From Avena insularis (Eukaryota > Streptophyta > Magnoliopsida > Poales > Poaceae), in contig CM042687.1 in assembly GCA_023614405.1 (NCBI GenBank), positions 237,362,292-237,426,291 on the forward strand: a DNA stretch of 64,000 nucleotides, in the 5' to 3' direction. The translations under genes and the position numbers were made by a program. The notes under the pieces are model-generated. The model searched no databases. It was not told the DNA's origin and saw only the letters and a list, made by a program, of their open reading frames with translations. Numbering within the stretch: the stretch's first letter is position 1; each line of letters begins with the position of its first letter. This document shows, piece by piece, positions 34,535 to 45,718 of the stretch.

Positions 34535-35661
34535 ATGAGTGCTTACCAACTGAATCGACATGAAATGGTACCTGAGCCAATGAAAGTCCATTGTGAGGAG
34601 GAGGTTTTCTCTTCCATATATCCATGCCCCGAATTTATGAGAACTGCATGGATCTTTCAGGATTTCCAAACTATGATTTCTAATGCAGGGTTGGAACATT
34701 TTGTTGGAGAAGAGCCTTACCAATATGTTAAGCTAACCATGTCTATGGTGCAGGACTTTCGATTTAGTTGGTCCTTGTCTAATCCCATGGTCCACTACAA
34801 AATTTACAATATAGATGTCGACCTTCCTTTTGTTGATTTTGTGCAGCTATCAGAGTGCCATAGTGGGGTTCTTGCGAGAACATTAGAGAGAGGCCTAAGC
34901 CACTCATGGATTTATATGCTGAAATTTTCCAAGGTTGCGACTTCTCAAAGGAAAGTGGTAAAATTCAGAATATTCATTTCCCATCCATTAGATATTTTGC
35001 CTATTTCATTGCCAAGTGTGTTCTTGCTAGGAAGACTGCTAGAAAATTATCTTCATTTGATCTAGCTTTTATCTCAGTTTCTTTGAATAGGGATAGAAAT
35101 TATAACTTGGGTGCTTTGATAGCTTTCCGTCTTGCTGCTAACCGTGAGAAAGGTGGGATTTGTGGAGGTCTCATTGCATCTCGTCTATTAGATTTTCATG
35201 GTTTAGAGCCTCATCATTCAGATTTTCAGTTCCCCATACAGAGACTTGATCTCAATTCCATGGTTCAGCATATATTTGTTTCCTCTTGGGCTACTTTGAG
35301 TGAGCTACCGTATAAAATAACCTTTATAAAGAGTGGTTGGAGAGGGGGTAGGTCTGAGAAAGTAGTCTCTTTGCCTGCACCTGCTTTGTTTAACTTTGAT
35401 AACACGCAAGGATGGTCACTCTCGAAGGAAGAACTTGACACATACGTGGTAGAGCTCTCCCAACAAGAGGAGAATGTTGGAGAGGATGCCGACGATGATT
35501 CGGTTCAGCCCTCCAACATGGGGGATTCTTCATACCAGCAGCCCTCCTATGATTGGAGCGCTTCTTCTTCTTCTTCTTCTTCTTCTTCTTCTTCGCGAGG
35601 GCCTGATTATAATCATTCCTACGATGACCCGCCAGCTTGGGGTTACTACACGCGTTATTGA
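34535..35661 (+). pseudogene. Second ORF of the Athila-like element (Athila ORF/env-position protein), one frameshift
   Basis: The ATG at 34535 begins MSAYQLNRHEMVPEPMKVHC. The frame holds to about 34900 and then shifts, and the continuation reads KPLMDLYAEIFQGCDFSKES, FPSIRYFAYFIAKCVLARKT, FDLAFISVSLNRDRNYNLGA and ALFNFDNTQGWSLSKEELDT. It ends with a Ser tract and WGYYTRY at the stop at 35661. The position after gag-pol and the general look match the extra protein of Athila-lineage elements (ATHILA ORF-1 type, PF03078, by memory). I see no signal peptide or membrane segment, so calling it an envelope protein would be unsupported. The function is unknown. Apart from the single frame change it is well preserved. 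Confidence 0.6.
35561..35594 (+). repeat. (CTT)n microsatellite encoding a serine tract
   Basis: About eleven TTC/TCT triplets sit inside the second ORF and encode a run of serines. Confidence 0.9.
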
Positions 35662-37852
35662 TTGAGCTCCACTTAGGCCAAAAGCCTAAGCTTGGGGGGA
35701 GGTATACCGACATCACACTCATCTAGATATCATGTTTCGTCGGTACTTTGTATATCCATGTTTCGCTTTCTTTTTGGGTTTTTTTCTGCTTTCCCAAAAC
35801 ACAAAAATACCAAAAATATTTTCGTTGTTTCTCTTGGTTTGTTTCTTTGCTTTTTAGCTTTGGTTTGCCTTAATAAAAATACAAAAAGATTTTCTTTGTT
35901 TTTTCTTTGAGTGCTTGCTTTAAAAAAATGAAAACACCAAAAATATTTGTTGTTCTTCTTTGGTTTTGTGAAGTTTGTTGCAGGGTTTAGCGGTCCTCAG
36001 TGGAGTTTGGTTTCATGTTATTATTCAAGCCACACAAGTGAAGGGCAATAATGAATATTAATGACAACTCGAGGTGTGGTAAGAGGCTGGTAATGAACTC
36101 TATTTATCTTCATTTTTGTACATATACTCATCATTGTGGGCATGCTTAGTCTATTCTTGTAAGGTGTATGTTATTTATGGATGCTTAGTAGTTCTTGCTC
36201 TCTTATGATTAGCTCCAACTTGCTAATAGTTTGTAGCATGTCATATGAATGTTTACTTGCATTGTTCTATTCATAACTTGGTATGACATTGTGGTATCCT
36301 CCTCTGAATGTTTCATTTGAATCGACTTGGCACATGCTCATGCATGCATTTGACTGAAACAATAGTCAGTTAATCCTTGATGACTTATTTTGCCTCAGAG
36401 TTCTTGTATCACTTTTATGCCATAACTAATTATGTTTTGTTGCAAGCATGATTATGACAGTTATTGCTCTCCCGTTTGTCGCTCCCTTTCTACTGCTAGC
36501 CTTCACTTGCACTGAGTATGAGCTCTACTCGTGTTTCCATCTTCCCAAAACCAATATTGCAAAAGTGTCCACCATACCTACCTACTAGCATCATTTTCTA
36601 TTCCTGCATATTTATTATGCCTTGTTTTCTTCCAAATAAAATGTTTGCTTGTTATGATAAGTTGGTTAGTAAAGCTCTCACGAACTTGATGGTACACTTT
36701 ATTTCTTGCACTTAATAAACCTGAACCATTGTGTTTGTCCATGAAAGTCATATGCTTGCAAATTATAGGCTAGAAGTTAGCAGAACCGTGCTATCACGGG
36801 GAACGCTTTCAACACCTGTAACTATTTACCCAGTTGATATCATGCTCTTTTGTTTACGGATGTCGTCTGTGTGAAATAAAAGGGGAGCTTGTAAGTCCAT
36901 GGAGTTATGTATATGTGTTAGAGAAACGCTTGGGCCACTAGCCTAAGCCATGCCTAATCATGGTGGAAACTTGTAGCATAACCATAATGAGCAATCTATG
37001 AAGCATCCTCAATAAAACCTATGCAAATAGCAAATAAAAAGATCGCTGAGATGCTCATTGTCTGCTTGCCTTGTCATTTTGATATGTGATAGCTCCTGTA
37101 TCATGTGCAAGGGGTACCCCGTTGGCAGTTCTCTATGATACACATGTATTGACTATGACAAGAACTTATCGATAACTAAAGTTGAGTAGCATGAGGAGTG
37201 GCCCTCGTACTCAAGGGACATGAGATTTTCAGTTTATGGTCCGTCAAGCACATAACTCATATTGGACCTCACTTTCAACTTAACCATCTAAAGATTCCTA
37301 TGATAGGGGCAATGAGAGCTCAAAGCTAATGAGTACCATACCTTCAGTATTTGCAAGCCTTTCAAACTTCTCAAAACCTGTTCACTTCCTTGTTGAGTCA
37401 CCACTTATTCTATGAGCACCTTCTTGAGAGCATAGTTGTCATTCTTAGTGTAATGTGCTTGTCTCAAAACTTGGTTAATTATGTCATAACTTTGATGCTT
37501 GTATTTCTGATATCTTTACTTCTAGTCTTCACTTGAACTTCAGAGGTGCATTGGCATTTATGTTTTGCTCCACAACAAAAGGCAAGCGAGATTCCACTTT
37601 ATCATGCCTTCTTATGAGCATTGCAATGTTGCTTATGTTTATGTTTCATGCTACTTATTATTATTGAGTTGGAATCTCTTCATAGATTGCAATGACTATT
37701 GAGTAGACTTAGTTGCATACTCATTATTATGAATTGTCTAAGTATCTACTCATGTGCTGAGAATATTTACATCATATGAAGCAAATGTGTTCGTGAAAGT
37801 TCTTTTATTGCACTCAGTTTTCAACTGAATTGATTGAGGACAAGAAATAAGC
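35662..37852 (+). mobile_element. Long 3' untranslated region of the Athila-like element
   Basis: About 2.2 kb without coding sequence lies between the second ORF and the 3' LTR. It begins with a near copy of the polypurine tract (35685-35703). Confidence 0.65.
35685..35703 (+). other. Internal polypurine-tract-like sequence
   Basis: CTAAGCTTGGGGGGAGG shares about 14 bases with the true tract before the 3' LTR (GCTAAGCTTGGGGGAGC, 37851-37867). It lies 25 bases after the second ORF stop codon. Confidence 0.6.
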
Positions 37853-37867
37853 TAAGCTTGGGGGAGC
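37853..37867 (+). other. Polypurine tract of the Athila-like element
   Basis: TAAGCTTGGGGGAGC directly precedes the 3' LTR start TGATATGTCC. Confidence 0.85.
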
Positions 37868-39256
37868 TGATATGTCCAAAATGTATCTAATTTCCCGAAC
37901 ACTTTTGCTATTGTTTATCCTCTAAACTTGTGTGATTTGATACAGCTAACACGGACTGACGCTGTTTTCAGCAGAATTGCTTTGGTGTCTAGTTTTTGTC
38001 AAGAAAATCAACTTTCAAGAAAAATCCCAAAAAATATGCCAAAAATCCTATTTTACCAGAAGACTCACGGAGCTAGAAGATGAGGTGGAGGTGGGCCACG
38101 AGGGGCCCACACCCCCTGGCCACACGGGCCAGCCCAGGCCGCGCCTGGGAGGGGTGTGGCCACCTCGGGCACCCCCTCGGCCTCCCTCCTCGCCTATAAG
38201 AATCCTATTGACCTAAAAACCAAGGGGGTGTCGATGTTTTTCCAAAAAGATTTCCGCTACGCCGCCACCACCAGAAACCGCGATTCGAAACCAGAAACTC
38301 CGTTCTGGAACCCTGCCGGGACAGGGAATTTGGAGAGGGTCATCGCCACCATCATCACTGATGCCTCTCCATCAACCATGCATGTTTCTCCCATCCATGA
38401 GTGAGTAATCCACCGTTGTAGGCTATGGTGATGGTAGGGATTGGATGATATCTATCATGTAATCGAGTAAGATTGTTAGGGCATGGTGCCTAGTATCTTT
38501 GTTAGTGCTATCTGACTTTGTTGCAACTTGTTATGCTTAATGCTTGTCACTAGGGCCCGAGTGCCATGATCTCAGATCTAAACATGTTATTGATTCATGA
38601 TGATAGTATTGTTTGTGATCTTATCTGCAAGTTGTGTACACATATCATTGTCTGCATCCAAAGGCCCCGAAGTGACAGAAATTGGGATAGCCGAAGGGGA
38701 TGGCTGTGATATGAGGATCACATGTGTTCACAGAGTGTTAATACTTTGCTCTGGTGCTCTATTAAAAGGAGTACCTTAATTGCCAGTAGATTCCCTTGAG
38801 GCCCCGCTGCAATGGGCCGGCAGGACAAAAGATGTTGTGCAAGTTCTCATTGCGAGCAGGTATGACTATATATGGAACACATGCCTATGGTTGTTTAGTA
38901 CTTGGATGCTTTATCTTATTTATCTTCAATTTCCCTAGATCTTGAAGTTACATGTTTAGACTCTTCCATGCAACGCCTGTCCATCCATCCCTATGCCAAC
39001 TACACTCATATCCTACTGTTTGCTACTGTTGTTACTATTTCCTTTGTTTTACTGCTGCCGTTACTTTGCTATTGCTACTATAAAATTGTTTCTACTGATA
39101 AACTGTTGTGAGCAAGACTATTTCTAGGTGCACCTGAATTGACAACTCAGTTGTTAAGGATTATAAGTATTCTTTGGCTCCCCTTGTGTCGCATCAATAA
39201 ATTGGGTACTACTACCCTCGAAGACTCTTGCGATCCCCTATACTTGTGGGTCATCA
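37868..39256 (+). repeat. 3' LTR of the Athila-like element
   Basis: It begins TGATATGTCCAAAATG and ends CTTGTGGGTCATCA. Three bases of the target duplication (ATA) follow before the copia element starts at 39260. Confidence 0.93.
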
Positions 39257-39259
39257 ATA

Positions 39260-40909
39260 TGAATGGAATATGCCCTGAGAGGCAATAATAAAGTGTTTAT
39301 TATGTGTATTCCAAGTATATGATAGATGTTTATTTTGCATGCTATAATTTTATTAATACGGAAACGTTAATACATGTGTGTTTAATAAACAAACAGAAAG
39401 TTCCTAGTTATGCCTCTCTCATAAACTAGCTCGTTGATTAACAAGATGATCAAGGTTTCCTGATCATGGACATTGGATGTTGTTAACAACGGGATCACAA
39501 CATTAGTGTAATGGTGTGATGGACATTCATCCGAAGTATAGCATTACGATCAAAGTCATTGAGTTTATATTGCTATAACAACTTACGAAGTGATCCTAAT
39601 CCTTAGACCATGAGATCATGTCACACTAACACCGGAAGAGTTTCTTGATAACATCAAACGTCACACCATAACAGGGTGATTATAAAGATGGGTTCAGAAC
39701 TAATAAAGTGTTATGTTGAGGCCCATGGATCGAGAGTGTAATTTGTTCATCCTGATGACGGATAGATATACTTTGGGCCCTCTCGGTGATATCACATTGG
39801 TTAGCTTGCAAGCAAGTGATTTGATCACTAGAATGTTATATCACGGGAACGAGAAAAGAGTGCATGTCAGTAACTAGATCAAACTAGGTATGGAGATACC
39901 GATGATTGAATCTCGTACATGTAATATATCGTGAAACAAAGGGATTAAGATACTAGCGTAAAAGGTTCTGATGATCATAAGAAAGTTGTCGTTGAATGTG
40001 TGGGAGTCAGTATGGGTCTCCAGATCCCGCTTCTGATTATTGATCCGAGAGGGGTCTCAACCATGTCCGCATTATTCACGAACCGTAGGGTGACACACTT
40101 AAGAGACACGACATCCAATTGGAGCAAAAGTTTCATGCCGGAAAGAATAACAAGCGCATGAATTTATTTCACTAGATACCGAAACAGGTTTTTGGGTGAA
40201 ATTGCAGAAAGTGTTTTTGCATGTGAAATAGAATTCTAGCAAGGGGTTATATGTGAATGTTTGTCATTAAAGTAATTGAAAAAATTCTGAATAAATAAAA
40301 ATAGTTTTATTTAATGAGAGTTTGCATTAAATTTGGTGGAAATTTAATGGCAAGTTTGAGTGGCATTTTGTGGTGGGAATTTAAAGGAATTTTGTGAGTG
40401 GAGTGTCCACCCACATGAAGAGGGGAGGGCAAGGGGGCATCCCCCATGCGCCGGACACCCCCTTGGGGTTCCCCCCTCTCCTATAAAAGGCACCCTCTCC
40501 TCACTTCTCACTCACACCTCCTCGTGAAGGATCTCTCTCCTCCTCTAGAATTTATCCCCCATGGTCTCGGACTAGCGAGATACATGTTCCTGGTGGCTAT
40601 TCGGCAAGAAAGAGTTGTGCTTCCGCTGCATTGCTATATCGAGGAGGTGGAGGTTGCTTGGTGCCTCGGACGTGTGTGCGAGCACGGATGCACTGCTGAT
40701 TTGCGGCGCTAGGACTTCCTCTCGATCTTGAGATCGGCAAGAGATCGTCTACATAAACCACGAGTTTAACTCGTTAAGCTTTGTCGGTCTTCAAGGGTAT
40801 GTTCTCTATGGATATACATCCGCCCGTTGTTTGTATCTAGTAGATAGATCTTGGTACATAGTTGTTCCCATCATAGGAAATTTTTGTTTTCTATGCTGCG
40901 AACCCTACA
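39260..40909 (+). repeat. 5' LTR of the second copia element
   Basis: It starts TGAATGGAATATGCCC and ends GCGAACCCTACA, one base before the primer site. A TATA box (CTATAAAAGG) is at 40491-40500. Confidence 0.94.
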
Positions 40910-40910
40910 G

Positions 40911-40922
40911 TGGTATCAGAGC
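40911..40922 (+). other. tRNA-Met-type primer-binding site
   Basis: TGGTATCAGAGC lies one base inside the 5' LTR, the same arrangement as in the other copia element. Confidence 0.95.
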
Positions 40923-41715
40923 TGGATCTATGCGTAGATGCTTTACACGGGTAGTACACATATGAGTATGTGGGCGATGATGATCATGTTGTTGCTCCTT
41001 AGTTGTAATTTTGGATATTGGTGGCATAGTGGGATGAAGCGGCCTGGACAAACTTTACATGTCCTCGCACATGAGACCTGTTCCACGCTTGACATGCAAC
41101 TAGTTTGCATAAGTGGCTAGCGGGTCTATCTCTCCTACTATAGTCAATATCTATTTTGCAACGAGTTGTCAACAATTTGGTTATCCTCGTTGTGGTTCAT
41201 GTTCGTAGGTATGAACGGTTCTATCTTCGAAAGCCCTAAGCCACGTAAAATTTGCAATGGATAAATTAGAGGCGTCTAGTTTAGATTGTTGCTGGGCTAG
41301 TGTTATGATATGATGTTGTAAGTAGAAGTATGAGGTGATACTCTTACAACACACATAACGTGTAAGTTCCATATACCTTGGCCTTACACATAAAGGTATG
41401 ATAGTGATCATACCATGATGCACATGATAGAGATCATATGCGGGAACCATATCATTCCACTAATAAACATGTGATGTTTGATAGCATCTTATATTGCTTG
41501 TTTGGAGTTTTATTAGCATAATAAGATGATCCCTCATTTAAATATCAAGATAATAATGTGTTCTTCCTTTAGTATGCACCGATTATGTTTTCGTTGCTCC
41601 AAGACATCACGTGATGATCGGGATGTTGTTTTTGAGTGGAAGTTCATTCGTAATGTGGATTAGTTGAACTAAATCTATCATAAACTTAGTCTAAACTTTA
41701 CAAATTCTGTTGTAG
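40923..41715 (+). mobile_element. Untranslated leader of the second copia element
   Basis: About 0.8 kb lies between the primer site and the gag start. I see no credible coding sequence. Confidence 0.7.
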
Positions 41716-42780
41716 ATGGCACCACCTGCTTTTAATTTCAATGTGTTCATGGAGAAAGAGAAACTTGCAACGAACGGTAGCAACTTTACCGAATGGGCCA
41801 TGAATTTGAGGATTTTCCTCTCTCCTGCACAAAAGCAATATGTGCTAGAAGCGCCGCTAGGCCCCCTACCTTTTGAGGATGCCCCTGACGAGGAGAAGAA
41901 TGTCTATTAGAGTCGTCAGGAGGACCACAACTTAGTTCATTGCAGAATATTGTATGGGCTAGAGCCGGAACTTCGAAAGCATTTAGAAAACGGCAATGCA
42001 TTTGATACAATGGGTGAGTTGAAAATGATTTTTGACACACATGCTGCTGTAGAGAGCTACAATGCTTCAGAAAAGGTCTTTAGCTGAATGATGGAAGAGC
42101 ACAGCTCCGTAAGTGAGCATGTACTCAAGATGTCGGGTTACACCGATAAGCTTGTGTCCTTGGGAATATCGATTCCCATTGACTTAGGCATCCATCGTGT
42201 TCTGCAGTCTCTGCCACCTAGCTATAAGAGCTTTGTGATGAACTATAATATGCAAGGCATGAAGAAGTCTCTCCCCGAGCTTCTGTCAATGCTTAAAACT
42301 GCAGAAGTGGAGATAAAAAAAACATCAAGTGTTGATGATCAATAGGAACACTGGTTTCAAGAAAGACAAGAAGGGAAAACGGAAGGGAAGTAAGGGCAGC
42401 AAGCCGGTTGCCGTGCCTGAAAAGAAACCCCGAGTTGGCCATAAGTCTGATACCGAGTGCTAATATTGTAAGGGGACTGGCCACTGGAAGCGCAACTGCC
42501 CTAAGTATTTGGCAGACAAGAAGGCCGGCAAGGCAAACAAAGGTATATATGATATACATGTTATTGATGTGTACTTGACTAGTGCTCGCAGTAGCACCTG
42601 GGTATTTGATACCGGTTCAATTGCTAATATTTGTAACTCGAATCAGGGGCTGCGGAACAAGCGACCACTAGCAAGGGGTGAGGTCAATATGCGTGTCGGC
42701 AATGGATCAAGCGTTGATGTGATCATTGTTGGAACGCTACCTCGCTCTCCACTTGCCGTCGGGATTAGTAATAAACTTGA
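41716..42780 (+). pseudogene. gag, zinc knuckle and protease start of the second copia element
   Basis: The ATG at 41716 (MAPPAFNFNVFMEKEKLATN) starts gag. NFTEWAMNLRIFLSPAQKQY, SSVSEHVLKMSGYTDKLVSL and HRVLQSLPPSYKSFVMNYNM follow. Stops fall after EEKNVY and near 42085, and there is a frame change near 42330. The zinc knuckle reads C, stop, YCKGTGHWKRNC, so the aromatic residue after the first Cys became TAA. The protease active site is STWVFDTGSIANICNS (DTG at about 42608). A frame change near 42745 moves into the integrase frame. Confidence 0.9.
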
Positions 42781-44345
42781 ATAATTGTTATCTGGTGCCT
42801 GCACTGAGCATGAACATTGTATCTGGATCATATTTGATGCGAAGTGGTTATTCATTTAAATCCGAGAACAATGGTTGTTCTATTTATATGAATGAAATCT
42901 TTTATGGTCATGCACCGATGATGAATGGTTTATTTCTATTGGATCTCGATAATAATGTTACACATATTCATAATGTTGATGCTAAAAGGATTAAACTTAA
43001 TGATGATATATCCGCATATATGTGGCACTGCCATCTAGGTCATATTGGCGTTAAACGCATGAAGAAGCTCCATTCGGATGGACTTTTGGAATCGCTTGAT
43101 TTTGAACCATTTGATACATGTGAGCCATGCCTTATGGGCAAGATGACTAGAACGTCGTTTTACGGTTCAATGGAACGGGCGACAGATTTATTGGAAATCA
43201 TACATTCTGATGTATATGGTCCAATGAGTGTGTCGTCGCGAGGTGGATATCGTTATTTTGTTACTTTCACGGATGATTTGAGTAGATACGGTTATATCTA
43301 CTTGATGAAAGACAAGTCTGAAACCTTTGAAAAGTTCAAGGAATTTCAGAATGAAGTGGAAAATCATCGTAATAGAAAGATAAAGTTTCTACGGTCCGAC
43401 CGTGGAGGTGAGTATCTAAGTTACGAGTTTATCACTCACATGAAAGAGTGTGGAATTGTTTCACAACTCACACCTGCCGGAACACCAGAGCGAAATGGTG
43501 TGTCAGAACGTCGTAATCGTACTTTATTGGATATGGTTCGATCTATGATGTCTCTAACAGACTTGCCGTTGTCATTTTGGGGTTATGCACTAGAAACTGC
43601 TGCATTCACTTTAAATCGGGCACCATCTAAATCCGTTGAAAAGACACTGTATGAATTGTGGTTTGGAAACAAACCTAAGCTATCATTTCTTAAAGTTTGG
43701 GGATGCGATGTTTATGTGAAGAAACTTCAACCGGATAAAATCGAACCCAAAGCGGAAAAATGCGTCTTCATAGGATACCCTAAGGAAACAATTGGGTATT
43801 CCTTCTATCACAGATCCGAGGGCAAGGTTTTGGTTGCCAAGAATGGATCCTTTTTAGAGAAAGAGTTTCTCGCGAAAGGTGTGAGTAGTCGGAAGGTAGA
43901 ACTCGAAGAGGTTATTGAACCTTCTCTTCAAAGTATGGCGAGTAGCGCAGCACCGGAAGTTGTTTCGGAGTTGGCTTCACCAGTTGAAGAGGGAACTAAT
44001 GATAATGATCATGAAACTCCGAAAGAGAGTACTACCGAACCTCGCAGGTCTAGCAGGGCACGTGCAGCTCCCGAGCTGTACGGAAACCCTGTTATGAATT
44101 TCATGGTTGATGAAATTGATGACCCTGCGACGTATGAAGAAGCGATGATGAGCCCAGATTCCAACAAATGGTTAGAAGACATGAAATCCGAGATGGCATC
44201 CATGTATGAAAATCAAGTTTGGAACTTGGTGGAATTACCTCACGACCGAAAGGTCGTGGAGAACAAATGTATTTTCAAAAGGAAGACTGATGCTGATGGT
44301 AATGTGACCGTCTATAAAGCTCGACTTGTCGCAAAGGGGTTTTGA
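42726..44345 (+). pseudogene. Protease end, integrase and RT start of the second copia element
   Basis: One long open frame holds the protease end (NNCYLVPALSMNIVSGSYLM), the pre-integrase zinc site (MWHCHLGHIGVKRMKKLHSD with CEPCLMGKM, HHCC), and the integrase core: IIHSDVYGPMSVSSRGGYRY, FTDDLSRYGYIYLMKDKSET, FLRSDRGGEYLSYEFITHMK, and TPERNGVSERRNRTLLDMVR. It continues through LPLSFWGYALETAAFTLNRA and an acidic linker to the RT start (DDPATYEEAMMSPDSNKWLE, VYKARLVAKGF). It stops at a TGA where relatives have Arg. The catalytic Asp, Asp and Glu residues appear retained. Confidence 0.92.
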
Positions 44346-45686
44346 CAAATTCAAGGAGTTGACTACGATGAGACATTCTCTCCCGTAGCGATGCTAAAGT
44401 CAGTTAGGATTATGTTAGCAATTGCTGCATATTTCGATTATGAGATATGACAGATGGATGTCAAAACCACGATTCTCAATGGTAATATTGAAGAAGAGTT
44501 GTATATGATACAACCAAAGGGTTTTGTAGATCCTAAGGATGCTAACAAGGTGTGCAAGCTTCAACGATCCATTTATGGATTGAAGTAAGCATCACGAAGT
44601 TGGAATCTCCGCTTTGATGAGGTGATCAAAGAGTTTGGATTTGTCCAAACTTATGGAGAATCTTGTATTTACAAGAAAGTGAGTGGGATCAATGTGGTAT
44701 TTCTGATACTACATGTGGATGACATATTATTGATCGAAAATGATATAGATCTCTTTAAACAGTGTTAAAAGTTATCTAAACAGCAAATTTTCAATGAAGG
44801 ACCTAGGTGAGGCGTCATACATATTAGGCATAAAGATCTATAGAGATAGATCTAGGCGCCTAATAGGGCTATCGCAAAGTACATACCTTGATAAGATTTT
44901 AAAGAAGTTTAAAATGGACGGAAGTAAGAAGGGGTTCTTACCTATGTTGCAAGGCAAAACATTGAGTAAGACTCAAAGTCCGGCTACGGCGGAAGAAAGA
45001 GAGATAATGGACAAAGTCCCCTATGCTTCAGCCATAGTCTCTCCATGGTATGTACAAGACCGGATGTGGCACATGCTATTAGTTTGACTAGTAGGTACCA
45101 ATCGGATCTAGGTTCGAAACACTGGATAGCGGTCAAGAATATCCTTAAGTACTTACGAAGAACTAAGGATATGTTTCTTGTGTACGGAGGTGAAGAAGAG
45201 CTCGTCGCTAAGTGTTATGTCGACGTATGCTTTGACAACGACCCGTATGACTCTAAGTCTCAATCCGGATACGTATTTCTCATGAATGGCGGGGCGGTTA
45301 GTTGGAGGAGTTCCAAACAACCCGTGGTGGCGGGATCAACAACGGAGGCCGAATTTGTTGCTGCTTCGGAAGTAGCTCAGGAAGCGGTTTGGATGAAGGA
45401 GTTCATATCCGAACTAGGTGTGGTTGCAAGCGCGTTGGAACCAATGGTGATCTATTGTGACAACAATGGTGCCATTGTCAATGCCAAAGAACCAAGGTCT
45501 CACAAGAATTCCAAGCATATTAAGCGCCGGTTTCACTCCATCCGCGAGCATGTCAAGGATGGAGATATAAAGATTTGTAAAGTACACACGGATCTCAATG
45601 TAGCAGATCCGTTAACTAAAACTCTCCCTAGAGCAAAACATGATCAACACCAGAACTCCATGGGTGTTAGATTCATCACTATGTAA
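44346..45686 (+). pseudogene. Reverse transcriptase and RNase H of the second copia element
   Basis: RT continues with GVDYDETFSPVAMLKSVRIM, then TGA in place of Trp before QMDVKT, and [20 protein letters not shown]. The catalytic box reads LILHVDDILLIEND, so the Tyr of YVDD is His. A frame change near 44765 leads to MKDLGEASYILGIKIYRDRS, and another near 45045 leads to CTRPDVAHAISLTSRYQSDL. RNase H then reads cleanly: CYVDVCFDNDPYDSKSQSGY, STTEAEFVAASEVAQEAVWM, IYCDNNGAIVNAKEPRSHKN and NVADPLTKTLPRAKHDQHQN, with the stop at 45684-45686. Confidence 0.92.
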
Positions 45687-45703
45687 CTAGATTATTGTCT
45701 CTA

Positions 45704-45718
45704 GTGCAAGTGGGAGAC
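45704..45718 (+). other. Polypurine tract of the second copia element
   Basis: GTGCAAGTGGGAGAC directly precedes the 3' LTR, identical to the tract of the element at 7824-16717. Confidence 0.9.

Larger units (their letters stand above)
29507..39256 (+). mobile_element. Athila-like gypsy retrotransposon, non-autonomous
   Basis: LTRs of 1402 bp (29507-30908) and 1389 bp (37868-39256) begin TGATACGTCC/TGATATGTCC and end GGTCATCA. A tRNA-Asp-type primer site and a polypurine tract are present. It codes for gag, a protease and a separate downstream ORF, but I find no reverse transcriptase, RNase H or integrase. It would need enzymes from a relative. The target duplication is ATACA: one copy is at 29502-29506, and the other is split by the copia element (ATA at 39257-39259, CA at 47338-47339). 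It is inserted in the reverse-transcriptase gene of a Tat gypsy element. Confidence 0.9.

Noticed and set aside
34535..35661. Envelope (fusion) protein
   Set aside because: The position fits an env-like ORF, but no signal peptide, transmembrane segment or cleavage site is seen. I keep it as an Athila-type ORF of unknown function.
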